The notes under the pieces were generated by a model. It saw nothing but the letters and a program-made list of their open reading frames with translations. It did not search any database and was not told the origin of the DNA. DNA of 64,000 bases from an uncultured Myxococcales bacterium (GTDB lineage Bacteria > Myxococcota > Myxococcia > Myxococcales > Myxococcaceae), in the NCBI GenBank assembly GCA_937980205.1, contig CALJKW010000050.1:124001-188000 (forward strand). Reading direction: 5' to 3'. The translations under genes were made by a program, and so were the position numbers. Positions 42,297 to 50,058 of this stretch are shown one piece after another. How positions within the stretch are numbered: the first letter of the stretch is position 1; every line of letters begins with the position of its first letter.

Positions 42297-43880
42297 TCAG
42301 GGCTGATTCGTGGTGGCGACGAATCCACCAGGGCCGACGACCCAGAGGTTGCACTCCGAGTCGCCGCGGATCTCCTTGAGGCTGGTGACACCCGCGAAGC
42401 TCGCGACCTGCTGCCACTGGTTGCCATTCCACTTCTGCACCGTGGCGCTGTCGCCGACCGCGTAGATCGCGGTTTCGGAGAAGGCCTCGAGGCTGCGGAT
42501 GGTGAACGGCGTCGCCATGTCGGGAACCCATCCACCGTCACTCAATCGGTAGACGCTCGGCGTCTCTCCCGCCGCATACGCGAGCGCCGGCGAGGCCACC
42601 GAGAGCGCAAAGAGCCGCGTGTTGCCCGTGGTGAGCGCGAGGTCCGTCGTCCAGCCGGCGTCTGGCTGCCGCTTGAAGATCGCGCCTCTCCCGCCGCCGC
42701 CTGCGCCGCCCGACGCGTACAGGGTGTTCGGCGAGAAGCCGTCGATCGCCCAGACATCGTCGCCCATGTCCTGCGTGAGGGTCAGCATCAGGCCGTCGAG
42801 GCCGCGATGAGAGATGCGCCCGTCTTCGTGCCCGACGATCACCTCGTAGCCGCCGCCGACCGGGAACCCGATCATCGAGGTCACGCGCGAGTTCTGAACC
42901 ACCGGGCCCGCGGTACAGGCCGCCGAGGTGCTCGCGAGCCGATCGATGCGCCCGAAGTTTCCCGCGAAGAACACCGGCCCGCCCGGCGCCGCCCACAGCG
43001 CGTCGGCGTTCTCGCTGCAAGTGCCGCTCGGCCCAACGAAGCCGCCGTCCCCGGACACCGCGTCACGGAACGCGAGGCGCGGGCTGTTCGTGCCGCCGAT
43101 CCACACCCCGCCCGCGAGCACCGAGACGTCGTTGACGTCCATGGTGGCGGGAGCTGCGACGATCACGAAGCCGCCGTCGCACCGGATCGGGCTTCCGCCG
43201 CCGCTGCCACCCGCCGTGCCGCCGCCGCTTCCGCCCGCCGTCCCACCTGCCGCGCCGCCGGCAGCGCCGCCGCCACCGCCACCCGCCATGCCTCCCGCCG
43301 CGCCGCCGCCGCTGCCACCCGCCGCGCCGCCGCCGCTTCCGCCCGCCGCGCCGCCGCCGCTTCCGCCTGCCGCGCCGCCGCCGCTTCCGCCCGCCGCGCC
43401 GCCGCCGCTTCCGCCCGCCGCGCCGCCGCCGCCGCCCGCATCACCGCCACCGCCACCGCCGCCAGCTCCGCCTGCCTGCCCTCCGTCGCTCACGGGCTCC
43501 TCGAGCGTCACGTCGAGCTCGTCGACGGTGCCACTCGGAAACCGAGCGGTGAGGGTGCGCGTCACGACTGCGGGGTCGGCGCAGCTCGCCGCGTGAAGCG
43601 TGGAGATCAGCGTGACGCCAGGCTCCGGCCACTCGTCCCTGCGATTGACGCCCACGCGCACGCCCCCCATTCGCGGGCGCCCTTCCAGCCCGATCTCGGA
43701 CGCGTCATCCTTGCCGACGTCGGGCACGGCCCTCACGCGAACGCAGCCCGCGGAGCCTCCCGACAGGCGGTACGTCACGTTGACCTGGACGCCGCCCCCT
43801 TTCGGAGCGTTCCCGCACGCCGTCAGAGCCATGACGGCCCAAAGCGCCACACCGCGCATCGACGGCCAACGACGCGCCAT
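42297..43880 (-). CDS. Gly-repeat lipoprotein with a C-terminal propeller-like domain
   Basis: A 527-residue lipoprotein (ALWAVMALTACGN, Cys22). Residues 30-130 form a small beta-rich domain (VQVNVTYRLSGGSAGCVRVRAVPD). A low-complexity linker of GGAAGGSGG type fills about residues 133-230. The C-terminal 290 residues have repeats resembling beta-propeller blades: GGVWIGGTNSPRLAFRD, GPVFFAGNFGRIDRLAS, TLYASGGAGGGGRGAIFK, AIYAVGDSATVQKWNGNQW and NLWVVGPGGFVAT. This is a common myxobacterial design in which a flexible linker holds a propeller away from the membrane. The ligand is unknown. Two bases separate its ATG from the stop of a Cys-rich fragment upstream. Confidence 0.75.
   Translation of the reverse strand: MARRWPSMRGVALWAVMALTACGNAPKGGGVQVNVTYRLSGGSAGCVRVRAVPDVGKDDASEIGLEGRPRMGGVRVGVNRRDEWPEPGVTLISTLHAASCADPAVVTRTLTARFPSGTVDELDVTLEEPVSDGGQAGGAGGGGGGGDAGGGGGAAGGSGGGAAGGSGGGAAGGSGGGAAGGSGGGAAGGSGGGAAGGMAGGGGGGAAGGAAGGTAGGSGGGTAGGSGGGSPIRCDGGFVIVAAPATMDVNDVSVLAGGVWIGGTNSPRLAFRDAVSGDGGFVGPSGTCSENADALWAAPGGPVFFAGNFGRIDRLASTSAACTAGPVVQNSRVTSMIGFPVGGGYEVIVGHEDGRISHRGLDGLMLTLTQDMGDDVWAIDGFSPNTLYASGGAGGGGRGAIFKRQPDAGWTTDLALTTGNTRLFALSVASPALAYAAGETPSVYRLSDGGWVPDMATPFTIRSLEAFSETAIYAVGDSATVQKWNGNQWQQVASFAGVTSLKEIRGDSECNLWVVGPGGFVATTNQP
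43294..43437 (-). repeat. 24-bp tandem repeat encoding a GGSGGGAA linker (6 units)
   Basis: Six consecutive 24-base units of the form CCCGCCGCGCCGCCGCCGCT-TCCG (plus-strand sense) start at 43294, 43318, 43342, 43366, 43390 and 43414. The outer copies differ by one to a few bases; the inner ones are nearly identical. On the coding strand each unit adds eight residues to the linker of the lipoprotein. Less regular copies extend to about 43190. Near-identity at the DNA level suggests recent slippage, so the copy number is probably variable. Confidence 0.85.
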
Positions 43881-43882
43881 GG

Positions 43883-44104
43883 TCAGTCGATGATGGGTCG
43901 GCAGGTCACGCCTCCGTCTGCGGTCACTGCATCACAAACGTCGCCGGCGCAGCAGGCCGGCCCGGATGTCTGATCGCACTCGGCACCCGGCATCAGACAC
44001 TTTCCCGCGTCCGAGCTTCCCACGGGTTGGCAGGTGTCGAGCAACTCGCCCCACCAGCGCTCTGGCGGAGCGCGGGCGCATCCGCCGCGGCGAGGGAAAA
44101 CGGC
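43883..44104 (-). pseudogene. Cys-rich fragment upstream of the Gly-repeat lipoprotein
   Basis: The frame ending at TGA 43883-43885 reads PPERWWGELLDTCQPVG..., then KCLMPGAECDQTSG and PACCAGDVCDAV to the stop. The eight or so Cys and the spacing look like a real secreted Cys-rich domain. The frame is closed by a TGA at 44105-44107, and there is no ATG or GTG except an internal one; TTG 44044 would make 53 residues without a signal peptide. The stop is two bases before the next ATG, which suggests an operon. I read it as the surviving 3' end of a truncated gene; a short TTG-initiated peptide is the alternative. Confidence 0.4.
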
Positions 44105-44155
44105 TCATCCTCCGTGTCGGAGGCCGCCGCACTGGGTGCGCCTCGACGTCGCCCG

Positions 44156-44596
44156 TCACCGCTGCGGCAGCACCCCGGCGGCCTGCGCGGCGGCGAACAG
44201 CTCCGACGCGTCGAGGCTGCGCTGCGCGGCGGCGGCGATCAGCGAGCGCTCGGCGCGAGAGTGCACGTGCACCGAGAGGCCCTCCGTCGCCGGAAGCGCC
44301 GCGATGGCGTTGCGGCGCTCTTCCGCCCCCGCGTCGTCTCCCTCCAGCACGAGGTGAACGGCGGCGGTGCGGGGCTCGCGCTTGCTGCGCGCCAACAGCC
44401 GCTCGCGGAACAGCTCGACACCCGCCACCGCCGCGTGCGGCAGCACCGCCACGAACGTGATCGGCTCCCCGGTCTCGCCGAAGGCCTCGGCCGTCAGCGC
44501 GCTGATCAGGCGGTCGGTCGCCGGCGTCGGCTCGACGAGGAACCGCGCCATCACCACCGGGCCAACGCGAATGCCGATCACTCCGTTCAAGCTCAT
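44156..44596 (-). CDS. Small protein of unknown function, last gene of the SulP operon
   Basis: A 146-residue soluble protein whose ATG overlaps the regulator stop (ATGA at 44593-44596). The alternating beta/alpha pattern (VIGIRVGPVVMARFLVEP, PITFVAVLPHAAV, RTAAVHLVLEGDDAG, LSVHVHSRAE) and the lack of catalytic motifs recall STAS or SpoIIAA-like folds, but I cannot place it in a family. This is suggestive because the SulP transporter of the same operon lacks the C-terminal STAS domain usual in that family. It could be a separate regulatory partner. No membrane segment or signal peptide is visible. Confidence 0.55.
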   Translation of the reverse strand: MSLNGVIGIRVGPVVMARFLVEPTPATDRLISALTAEAFGETGEPITFVAVLPHAAVAGVELFRERLLARSKREPRTAAVHLVLEGDDAGAEERRNAIAALPATEGLSVHVHSRAERSLIAAAAQRSLDASELFAAAQAAGVLPQR

Positions 44597-46089
44597 TTTC
44601 GAAACCAGGTCGCTGAGATGTCGTGCCGTTTGAGCAGGTCGTGCAGGTCGGTGCGGTTGCGACCGGCCATCCTCGCGGCAGCGCTCACGTTGCCGTTGCA
44701 CTGCCGTAACAACTCCTCGAGGTACGCGCGATCGAACGCCTCGCGCGCCTCGCGCAGCGGGGGCAGCTCGGTCATCGTCGAGAGCACCGCCCGGTGAAGC
44801 GGCGCCGGCACGTCCGAGCCCGCCACCGGCGCTTCGACCGCCGCCGGAGTCCGCTGCGCCATCACCGCCGCCACGTGCGCCGGCCGCAGCACGCCGTCGG
44901 TGGTCAGCAGCGCGGCCCCCGCCACCACGTTCGCGAGCTCGCGCACGTTGCCGGGCCACGAGTGCGCCATCAACAGCCGCAGCGCCTCGGACGAGAGGTG
45001 CGCCCCCGACAGGCCGTGGGCCGCCGCCGCCCGCGTCAGGAACAGCTCGGCGAGCAGCGGAATGTCCTCCGGCCGCTCGCGCAGCGCAGGCATCACCACC
45101 GGCACGACGTGCAGCCGGTAGAACAGGTCCTCGCGGAAGCGGCCCGCGTCGACCTCGGCCTTCAGGTCCTTGTTCGTCGCCGCGATGACGCGCACGTCCG
45201 ACTGCACGGGCTCGACCGAGCCGACCCGCAGGAAGTTGCGCTCCTGCAGCACGCGCAGCAGCTTCACCTGCACGCTCGGCGGCGCGTCTCCGATCTCGTC
45301 GAGCATCAGCGTGCCGCCCTCGGCGGCGCTGAACAGGCCCTCTTTGTCCTTCAGCGCGCCGGTGAAGGAGCCGCGCACGTGACCGAACAGCTCGCTCTCG
45401 AGCAGCTCGCCGGGCAGGGCGCCGCAGTTCACGGCGAGGAAGGGCCGATCGCGCCGCCCCGACCACGCGTGCACCATGCGGGCGGCCACCTCTTTGCCCG
45501 AGCCGGACTCTCCGGTGATGAGCACCGTCGCGTCCGAGCGGGCCACGCGCTGCAACAGCTCGCGCACCGCCGCGATGCGCGCGCTCGTCCCGAGCAGCTG
45601 CTCGTTGCTCTCGGGAGCGCCGACCAGCCGACGCAGGTTCGCCAGCTCGCGCCGCATCCGCACGTGCTCGACCGCGTGCTGCAGCTTCTGCACGAGCTCG
45701 TGATCGTCGAACGGCTTGGTGAGGAAGCCGTAGGCTCCCCGCCGCATCGCCTCGACCGCCGTCTCGATGGTCCCGTGCGCGGTGAGGATGATGACCGGCA
45801 GATCCGCCGAGCGCTTCTGCAGCTCTTCCAGCACGTCGAGCCCGCTCGCGTCTTCGAGGCGCAGGTCGAGGATCACCGCGTCGACGACCTCGCGCTCGAG
45901 GATCTCGATTCCCCCGCGCCCGGTCTGCTCCGTCGAGGTGCGGAAGCCGTGGTGCTCGAGCCGCAGCGTGAGCAGCTCGCAGAGGTCACGCTCGTCGTCG
46001 ATGACCACGACGTGGGGGCGCCGCGCCTCGACCGGTCGCGCCGGGGAACCAGGGCCCGGGTCCAGCGGCACGGCGGCCTCAGCCGACAT
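44593..46089 (-). CDS. NtrC-family sigma-54-dependent response regulator
   Basis: A 498-residue regulator. The receiver domain spans about 25-140, with DDE near 31-33, the phospho-acceptor Asp in VILDLRLED and FLTKPFDD. The AAA+ domain has Walker A GESGSGKE and the sigma-54 contact loop GSFTGA (a conservative variant of GAFTGA), and Walker B LMLDEIGD. A Fis-type DNA-binding helix ends the protein (GNVSAAARMAGRNRTDLHDLLKRH). It overlaps the kinase gene by 11 bases. Two sigma-54-like promoters lie upstream of the operon's first gene and of the divergent single-domain regulator, so autoregulation through them is plausible. It shares organisation with the regulator at 7.1-8.5 kb. Confidence 0.92.
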   Translation of the reverse strand: MSAEAAVPLDPGPGSPARPVEARRPHVVVIDDERDLCELLTLRLEHHGFRTSTEQTGRGGIEILEREVVDAVILDLRLEDASGLDVLEELQKRSADLPVIILTAHGTIETAVEAMRRGAYGFLTKPFDDHELVQKLQHAVEHVRMRRELANLRRLVGAPESNEQLLGTSARIAAVRELLQRVARSDATVLITGESGSGKEVAARMVHAWSGRRDRPFLAVNCGALPGELLESELFGHVRGSFTGALKDKEGLFSAAEGGTLMLDEIGDAPPSVQVKLLRVLQERNFLRVGSVEPVQSDVRVIAATNKDLKAEVDAGRFREDLFYRLHVVPVVMPALRERPEDIPLLAELFLTRAAAAHGLSGAHLSSEALRLLMAHSWPGNVRELANVVAGAALLTTDGVLRPAHVAAVMAQRTPAAVEAPVAGSDVPAPLHRAVLSTMTELPPLREAREAFDRAYLEELLRQCNGNVSAAARMAGRNRTDLHDLLKRHDISATWFRK

Positions 46090-47611
46090 GGCTCGCCTCC
46101 AGCGCTGCGTCGTCGGCCGCGCGCGAGCGCGTCAGCGGCAGGCGCACGCGGAAGGTGGCGCCCGACGCCTGCGGCGTCTCGAGCTCCAGCTCTCCTCCGT
46201 GGGCGCGTACGATCTCGCGCGCCAGCGTCAGCCCCAGGCCGATGCCGAGCGTCTTGCCCGACTGGGGCACCGGGTGCGTCACGAACGCGTCGAACACCGT
46301 CTTGCGAATCGCCTCCGGCACTCCGGGGCCGTTGTCGGTGACCGTGATCCACGCGTGGCCCTCGTCCGAGGTGCGGCGCACCGTCACCTGGTCTCCGCGC
46401 TTCGAGACCGACACCGCGTTTCGCACCAGGTTCGCGAACGCGCGCTCGAGCAGCACCGGGTCTGCCCAGCCCTTCGCCGCCTCACCTTCGCGCAGGAGCA
46501 CGATCTTCACTCCGCGGCTGTCGGCCTGCGCGCGCTCGTCGCGCACCGCCGCGTCGAGCACGGCGTCGACCGACGTGCCCTCGCGCAGCCTCAGCGGGCT
46601 GCCGGCGCGGAAGCGCGACAGGTCGAGCAGCGTCGACACCATGCGGATCTCGCGCTCGCAGGCCTGGCGGGCGATCTCCAGCACGCGCGCCTGCTTCGGC
46701 TCGAGGGTGCCGACCACTCCGTCGTCGAGCAACACCAGCGCCTCTCGAATCATCGACAGCGGCGTGCGCAGCTCGTGCGAGACCGAGGCGAGGAAGTTCT
46801 GCTTCGCCGACTCGAGCTGCATCAGCTGCTGCCGCATGCGCTCGAGATCGTCGCAGAGCTGGCGGATCTCGCGGGGCCCCTCGGCGCCCACCGGAGTGCT
46901 CAAGTCTCCGTCTCCGACGCGCCGAGCCGTCTCGGCCAGCCGAACCAGCGGCCGGCGGAACGACGCCGCGAGGCGCCGGACCAGCAGCACGGCGAGCAGC
47001 ACCGACGCGAACGTGAGCGCGATCCCCGCGCGGCTGGCGGCCACGCCCGTGGCGCGTCCCTGCTCCTCGCGCGCCGACACCGCTTCGTGCAACTGCTCGA
47101 GCCGGCTCACCCAGAGGTTGGTGAGGTTCTCGTCGAGCTTGCCGCGGCGCAGCGCGTTCGAAGAGGCGGTGAGCACGTCGCACGCGCGGCCGTCACGGAT
47201 CTCCTGGCTGACCGCGAGGTACTCCAGCGCGAAGCGCCGCATCGGCGCGGTCGCCGGCGCGCGCTCGAGCTGCTGGCTCAGCGTGGCCGCGCGCTGCCTG
47301 ACCTCCGAGACCGCCTCGGGCCGTGCTTCGCCCGTGCGGCAGTCCTCGTGGGCGTGCCGCATCGCGACGTCCAGCTCCCACATCGCCCGGTGCAGCTCGC
47401 CCTCGTCACGCAGCGTGGCCAGCTCGGTCGCCTTCAGCGTGCCGAGCACGGACGTCACCTTCAACAGCGCGGCGAGGAGCAGCGCCAGCGCCGACGCCAG
47501 CAGCAGCAGCGGAGCGAAGTGCGACAGCGTCAGGCGCGGCAGCAGGCCGTCGGGCACCGACGGCAGCCAGAAGAGCGCCTTCGCGCGGAATCGATCGAGA
47601 TGAGGTTTCAC
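46079..47611 (-). CDS. Sensor histidine kinase (HAMP + HisKA + HATPase)
   Basis: A 510-residue membrane kinase. There are two transmembrane segments, at about 30-52 (FAPLLLLASALALLLAALL) and 192-212, with a helical periplasmic domain of some 140 residues between them. HAMP follows (RRPLVRLAETARRVGDGDL). The phosphorylated His is in FLASVSHELRTPLSM. The ATP-binding boxes are NLVRNAVSV, DNGPGVPEA and GIGLGLTLA. It is encoded 53 bases after the SulP gene and overlaps its cognate NtrC-type regulator. It may sense the anion or a consequence of transport. Confidence 0.9.
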   Translation of the reverse strand: MKPHLDRFRAKALFWLPSVPDGLLPRLTLSHFAPLLLLASALALLLAALLKVTSVLGTLKATELATLRDEGELHRAMWELDVAMRHAHEDCRTGEARPEAVSEVRQRAATLSQQLERAPATAPMRRFALEYLAVSQEIRDGRACDVLTASSNALRRGKLDENLTNLWVSRLEQLHEAVSAREEQGRATGVAASRAGIALTFASVLLAVLLVRRLAASFRRPLVRLAETARRVGDGDLSTPVGAEGPREIRQLCDDLERMRQQLMQLESAKQNFLASVSHELRTPLSMIREALVLLDDGVVGTLEPKQARVLEIARQACEREIRMVSTLLDLSRFRAGSPLRLREGTSVDAVLDAAVRDERAQADSRGVKIVLLREGEAAKGWADPVLLERAFANLVRNAVSVSKRGDQVTVRRTSDEGHAWITVTDNGPGVPEAIRKTVFDAFVTHPVPQSGKTLGIGLGLTLAREIVRAHGGELELETPQASGATFRVRLPLTRSRAADDAALEASHVG

Positions 47612-47664
47612 GGTGGCTCAAGCTTCGAGGCTCGCCATCCCGCGAGCAATAGCCTCGCGCCCGA

Positions 47665-49053
47665 TCACGCAGCCGACTTCTCCGGAGCCGGCTCGGCGGC
47701 CGCCAGCGGGGCCTCCGGCTCGGCCACGGAGGGGAGCTTCAGCTTCTTGTAGAAGATGGCGTAGATGACGAGCGCCGACAGCACGCCGGTCAGGAAGTTC
47801 GTCATCGGCACCATCACCGCCGTGTAGACCATCAGCAGGCCGTGACCGCGGTGCTCGGCCCACACCTTCTTGATCTCGGCCGGCTTGATCATGTTGCTCG
47901 CCACCCAGAGCAGAATTCCGCCGATGCACGCCATCGGCACCTTCTCCAGGTACGGCGCGAGGAAGATGGCGAGGCCCAGCTTCAAGGCGAACTTGAAGTA
48001 GCCCGCAAACGGGGTGAGCGCGCCGGCCTTGATGCTGGTGGCGGTGCGCGCGAGCGCGCCGGTGCACGGGAAGCCGTTCACGAGCGGCACGAGCAGCTGC
48101 ACCAGGCCCTGACCCCAGAGCTCCTTGTCGGGGTTGAACGGCGTGCGCTTGTTGTTCGCGAGGCGGTCCGCCATCGTCGAGCAGAGAATGCTCTCGACCG
48201 CCGACACGAAGACGATCGCGAAGACGAAGTAGCCGATGTCGAAGAGCACGCCCGCCGTGAGGCCCGGCAGCTGCGGCGGCGTGAACACAAAGAAGTTGCT
48301 GGGAATCGAGCCGTACTTGTCGGCGACGACCGTGACGCCCTTGCCGGTCAGCACCGTCGCGGCGAGCACGGTGCACAGGCCGAGCGCGAGCAGCGGAGCG
48401 GGGATGAAGATCGAGACCTTCAAGAGCCGGCGGGTCATGATCAACGTCCCGAGCGCGAGAGCGAGCGTGTAGAAGTTCACCTCGTGCAGGTGCTCCCAGA
48501 TGATGGCGAGCTGCTGGCCCAGGTGCCCCTTCACCGCGACCGACAGGCCGAACGCCTCTCCGATGTTCGACATCGCGATCGCCACCGCGATGCCCACGGT
48601 GAAGCCCACGATGATCGAGTTCGGCACGAGCTTGCCGAGCTTGCCGAGGCCGGCGACGCCCATCAGCATCAGCACGACGCCGGCGATCATGCTCGCGGCC
48701 ACGAGGAAGCCGTGCGCGACCTCGAAGCTGCCGCCGTTCGCCGGCCCGTACTTCATCATCACGCCCGCGAGCACGGGGATGAACGCCGCCGTCGGGCCGT
48801 ACACCTGGTACTTCGAGCCGCCGAACGTGCGGCCGACGAAGCACGCCAGCGCGCCCGCGATGATGCCCTGCTCGGGCCGCAGCCCGCTCGCCATCGCGAA
48901 GCCCATCGCCATGGGGATGGCGGTCAGCGCGACGATGAGGCCGGCGCTGAAGTCGCGGTACAGCGTCTTGCCCAGCGTCTTGCGTTCGAGGTCTTCGAAG
49001 CGCGCGTCCCAGAGCGTGTTGAACTTCTTGAGGCGGGAGAGCACGGTGTCCAT
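47665..49053 (-). CDS. SulP-family anion transporter lacking the STAS domain
   Basis: A 462-residue membrane protein of the SulP (SLC26-like) family. The signature YRDFSAGLIVALTAIPMAMGFAMASG lies near residue 32, followed by GIIAGALACFVGRTFGGS and YGPTAAFIPV. About 12-14 membrane segments run to residue 440. The STAS domain found in most SulP proteins is missing; after LVIYAIFYKKLKLPS there is only an Ala/Glu/Pro tail. Family members carry sulfate, bicarbonate or other anions, usually with H+ or Na+. It is grouped with a kinase, a regulator and a small unknown protein that could serve as a separate partner. Confidence 0.88.
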   Translation of the reverse strand: MDTVLSRLKKFNTLWDARFEDLERKTLGKTLYRDFSAGLIVALTAIPMAMGFAMASGLRPEQGIIAGALACFVGRTFGGSKYQVYGPTAAFIPVLAGVMMKYGPANGGSFEVAHGFLVAASMIAGVVLMLMGVAGLGKLGKLVPNSIIVGFTVGIAVAIAMSNIGEAFGLSVAVKGHLGQQLAIIWEHLHEVNFYTLALALGTLIMTRRLLKVSIFIPAPLLALGLCTVLAATVLTGKGVTVVADKYGSIPSNFFVFTPPQLPGLTAGVLFDIGYFVFAIVFVSAVESILCSTMADRLANNKRTPFNPDKELWGQGLVQLLVPLVNGFPCTGALARTATSIKAGALTPFAGYFKFALKLGLAIFLAPYLEKVPMACIGGILLWVASNMIKPAEIKKVWAEHRGHGLLMVYTAVMVPMTNFLTGVLSALVIYAIFYKKLKLPSVAEPEAPLAAAEPAPEKSAA

Positions 49054-49080
49054 GGGGGTCCGCTGGTGAGGGGTGAAGGT

Positions 49081-49386
49081 TCAGCTGCGCGAGCGCGTGA
49101 TGATCGGCAGCAGCACGGAGAGGAGGAACAGGCCGCAGCCCGCGGGGAACAGCAGGTTGTCGTCGCGCAGCACGCTCTCGCGCAGCGCGATGGCCGCACC
49201 GACGAACAGCAGCAGGCTGAAGGTCCCCACCGTCTGCTCGACGGAGTTGAAGACCCGGCGCGTCCGCGAGTCGTCGGCATCGGTCTGTGCCGCCGGCGGG
49301 GGCACCAGGCGAAGGGCGGGCCGCAGCTGCTCCCGCACAGGTGCAGCAGTGTCGGACTGGGTGGGCCGGCGGCTCACGGTGGACAT
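49081..49386 (-). CDS. Small two-helix membrane protein, first gene of the SulP operon
   Basis: A 101-residue protein. The first 55 residues are polar and basic (RRPTQSDTAAPVREQLRPALRLV). Two hydrophobic segments follow (FSLLLFVGAAIALRE and FPAGCGLFLLSVLLPII) separated by a short loop. It lies 27 bases upstream of the SulP transporter in the same direction. No catalytic motif is seen; it may be a small accessory subunit. I do not recognise the family. Confidence 0.55.
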   Translation of the reverse strand: MSTVSRRPTQSDTAAPVREQLRPALRLVPPPAAQTDADDSRTRRVFNSVEQTVGTFSLLLFVGAAIALRESVLRDDNLLFPAGCGLFLLSVLLPIITRSRS

Positions 49387-49400
49387 GGCGTGTGCCGCTG

Positions 49401-49416
49401 TTCACCGCTCGTGCCA
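49401..49416 (-). promoter_or_regulatory. Partial sigma-54 (-24/-12) promoter before the SulP operon
   Basis: On the minus strand the sequence is TGGCACG-AGCG-GTGAA. The -24 half matches the consensus TGGCACG perfectly, while the -12 half (GTGAA against TTGCA) has the wrong base at the GC position. It ends 15 bases before the ATG of the small membrane protein. Taken with the regulator in the operon it is credible, but weak on its own. Confidence 0.35.
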
Positions 49417-49540
49417 TGGGGCGCCCCCTCTCAGCGACCTCGCGAAGGCGTCGGTGATTTCCGACACCGTCGGTGAAGTCCGGCGCTGCAGCGTCGACGA
49501 ATCCCGACAGGGCCTTCGAAGGCTCCCCGCACGCCGCGGT

Positions 49541-49556
49541 TGGTACGGAAGTGGCT
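49541..49556 (+). promoter_or_regulatory. Sigma-54 (-24/-12) promoter before the single-domain regulator
   Basis: TGGTACG-GAAG-TGGCT shows GG and GC exactly ten bases apart and differs from the consensus TGGCACG-N4-TTGCW at two positions. It ends 18 bases before the ATG at 49575. The divergent operon encodes an NtrC-type activator, so this is the most likely target of that activator in the window. Its activator sites upstream are not identified. Confidence 0.5.
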
Positions 49557-49574
49557 TCGGCCCCACGGCCCCGA

Positions 49575-49997
49575 ATGAGCGACACGCGCCCTCACGTGCT
49601 GGTGGTCGACGACGAGGTCGACTTCTGCGAGCTGATGACGCTGCGCCTCGAGCACCACGGGTTTCGGGTCACGTCGCGCCACACGCTCCAGGGCGGCTTC
49701 GACGTGGTCGAGCGCGAGCGGGTCGACGCCCTCGTGCTCGACGTCCGGCTCGAGAATGAAGACGGCCTTCAGCTGTTCAGCGACGTGAAGCGCCGCGGCC
49801 TCGAGCTGCCGACGGTGATCCTCACCGCCGAGGGCGCCGGCACCAGCGGAGCGCCCACCGAGCTCGGAGGCGGCGACGCGCTCATGCCCAAGCCGTTCGA
49901 CACCCAGGAGCTCGTGCGCTGGCTGACCCGCGCCGTGCAGCGCTCGTCCCAGCCGTCCGGTGCCGCTTCCGGCTCCGCGGGCGGCAGCAGCAGATAA
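49575..49997 (+). CDS. Single-domain response regulator
   Basis: A 140-residue CheY-like receiver. The acidic pocket is VLVVDDEVDF, the phospho-acceptor Asp lies in LVLDVRLENEDG and the Lys in ALMPKPFDTQ. No output domain follows, only a Ser/Gly tail (QPSGAASGSAGGSS). The receiver is very like that of the NtrC-type regulator of the divergent operon (CELMTLRLEHHGF here, CELLTLRLEHHGF there). It may act as a phosphate sink or a competing partner for that operon's kinase. A putative sigma-54 promoter lies just upstream. The start at 49575 is the one at which the conserved fold begins. Confidence 0.88.
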   Translation: MSDTRPHVLVVDDEVDFCELMTLRLEHHGFRVTSRHTLQGGFDVVERERVDALVLDVRLENEDGLQLFSDVKRRGLELPTVILTAEGAGTSGAPTELGGGDALMPKPFDTQELVRWLTRAVQRSSQPSGAASGSAGGSSR

Positions 49998-50058
49998 ACG
50001 GGCTTCAAAGTTTTTTGCGCCTGGGCGAAGCGCGGGCGCGTGGCAAATTCGCGTCTCG

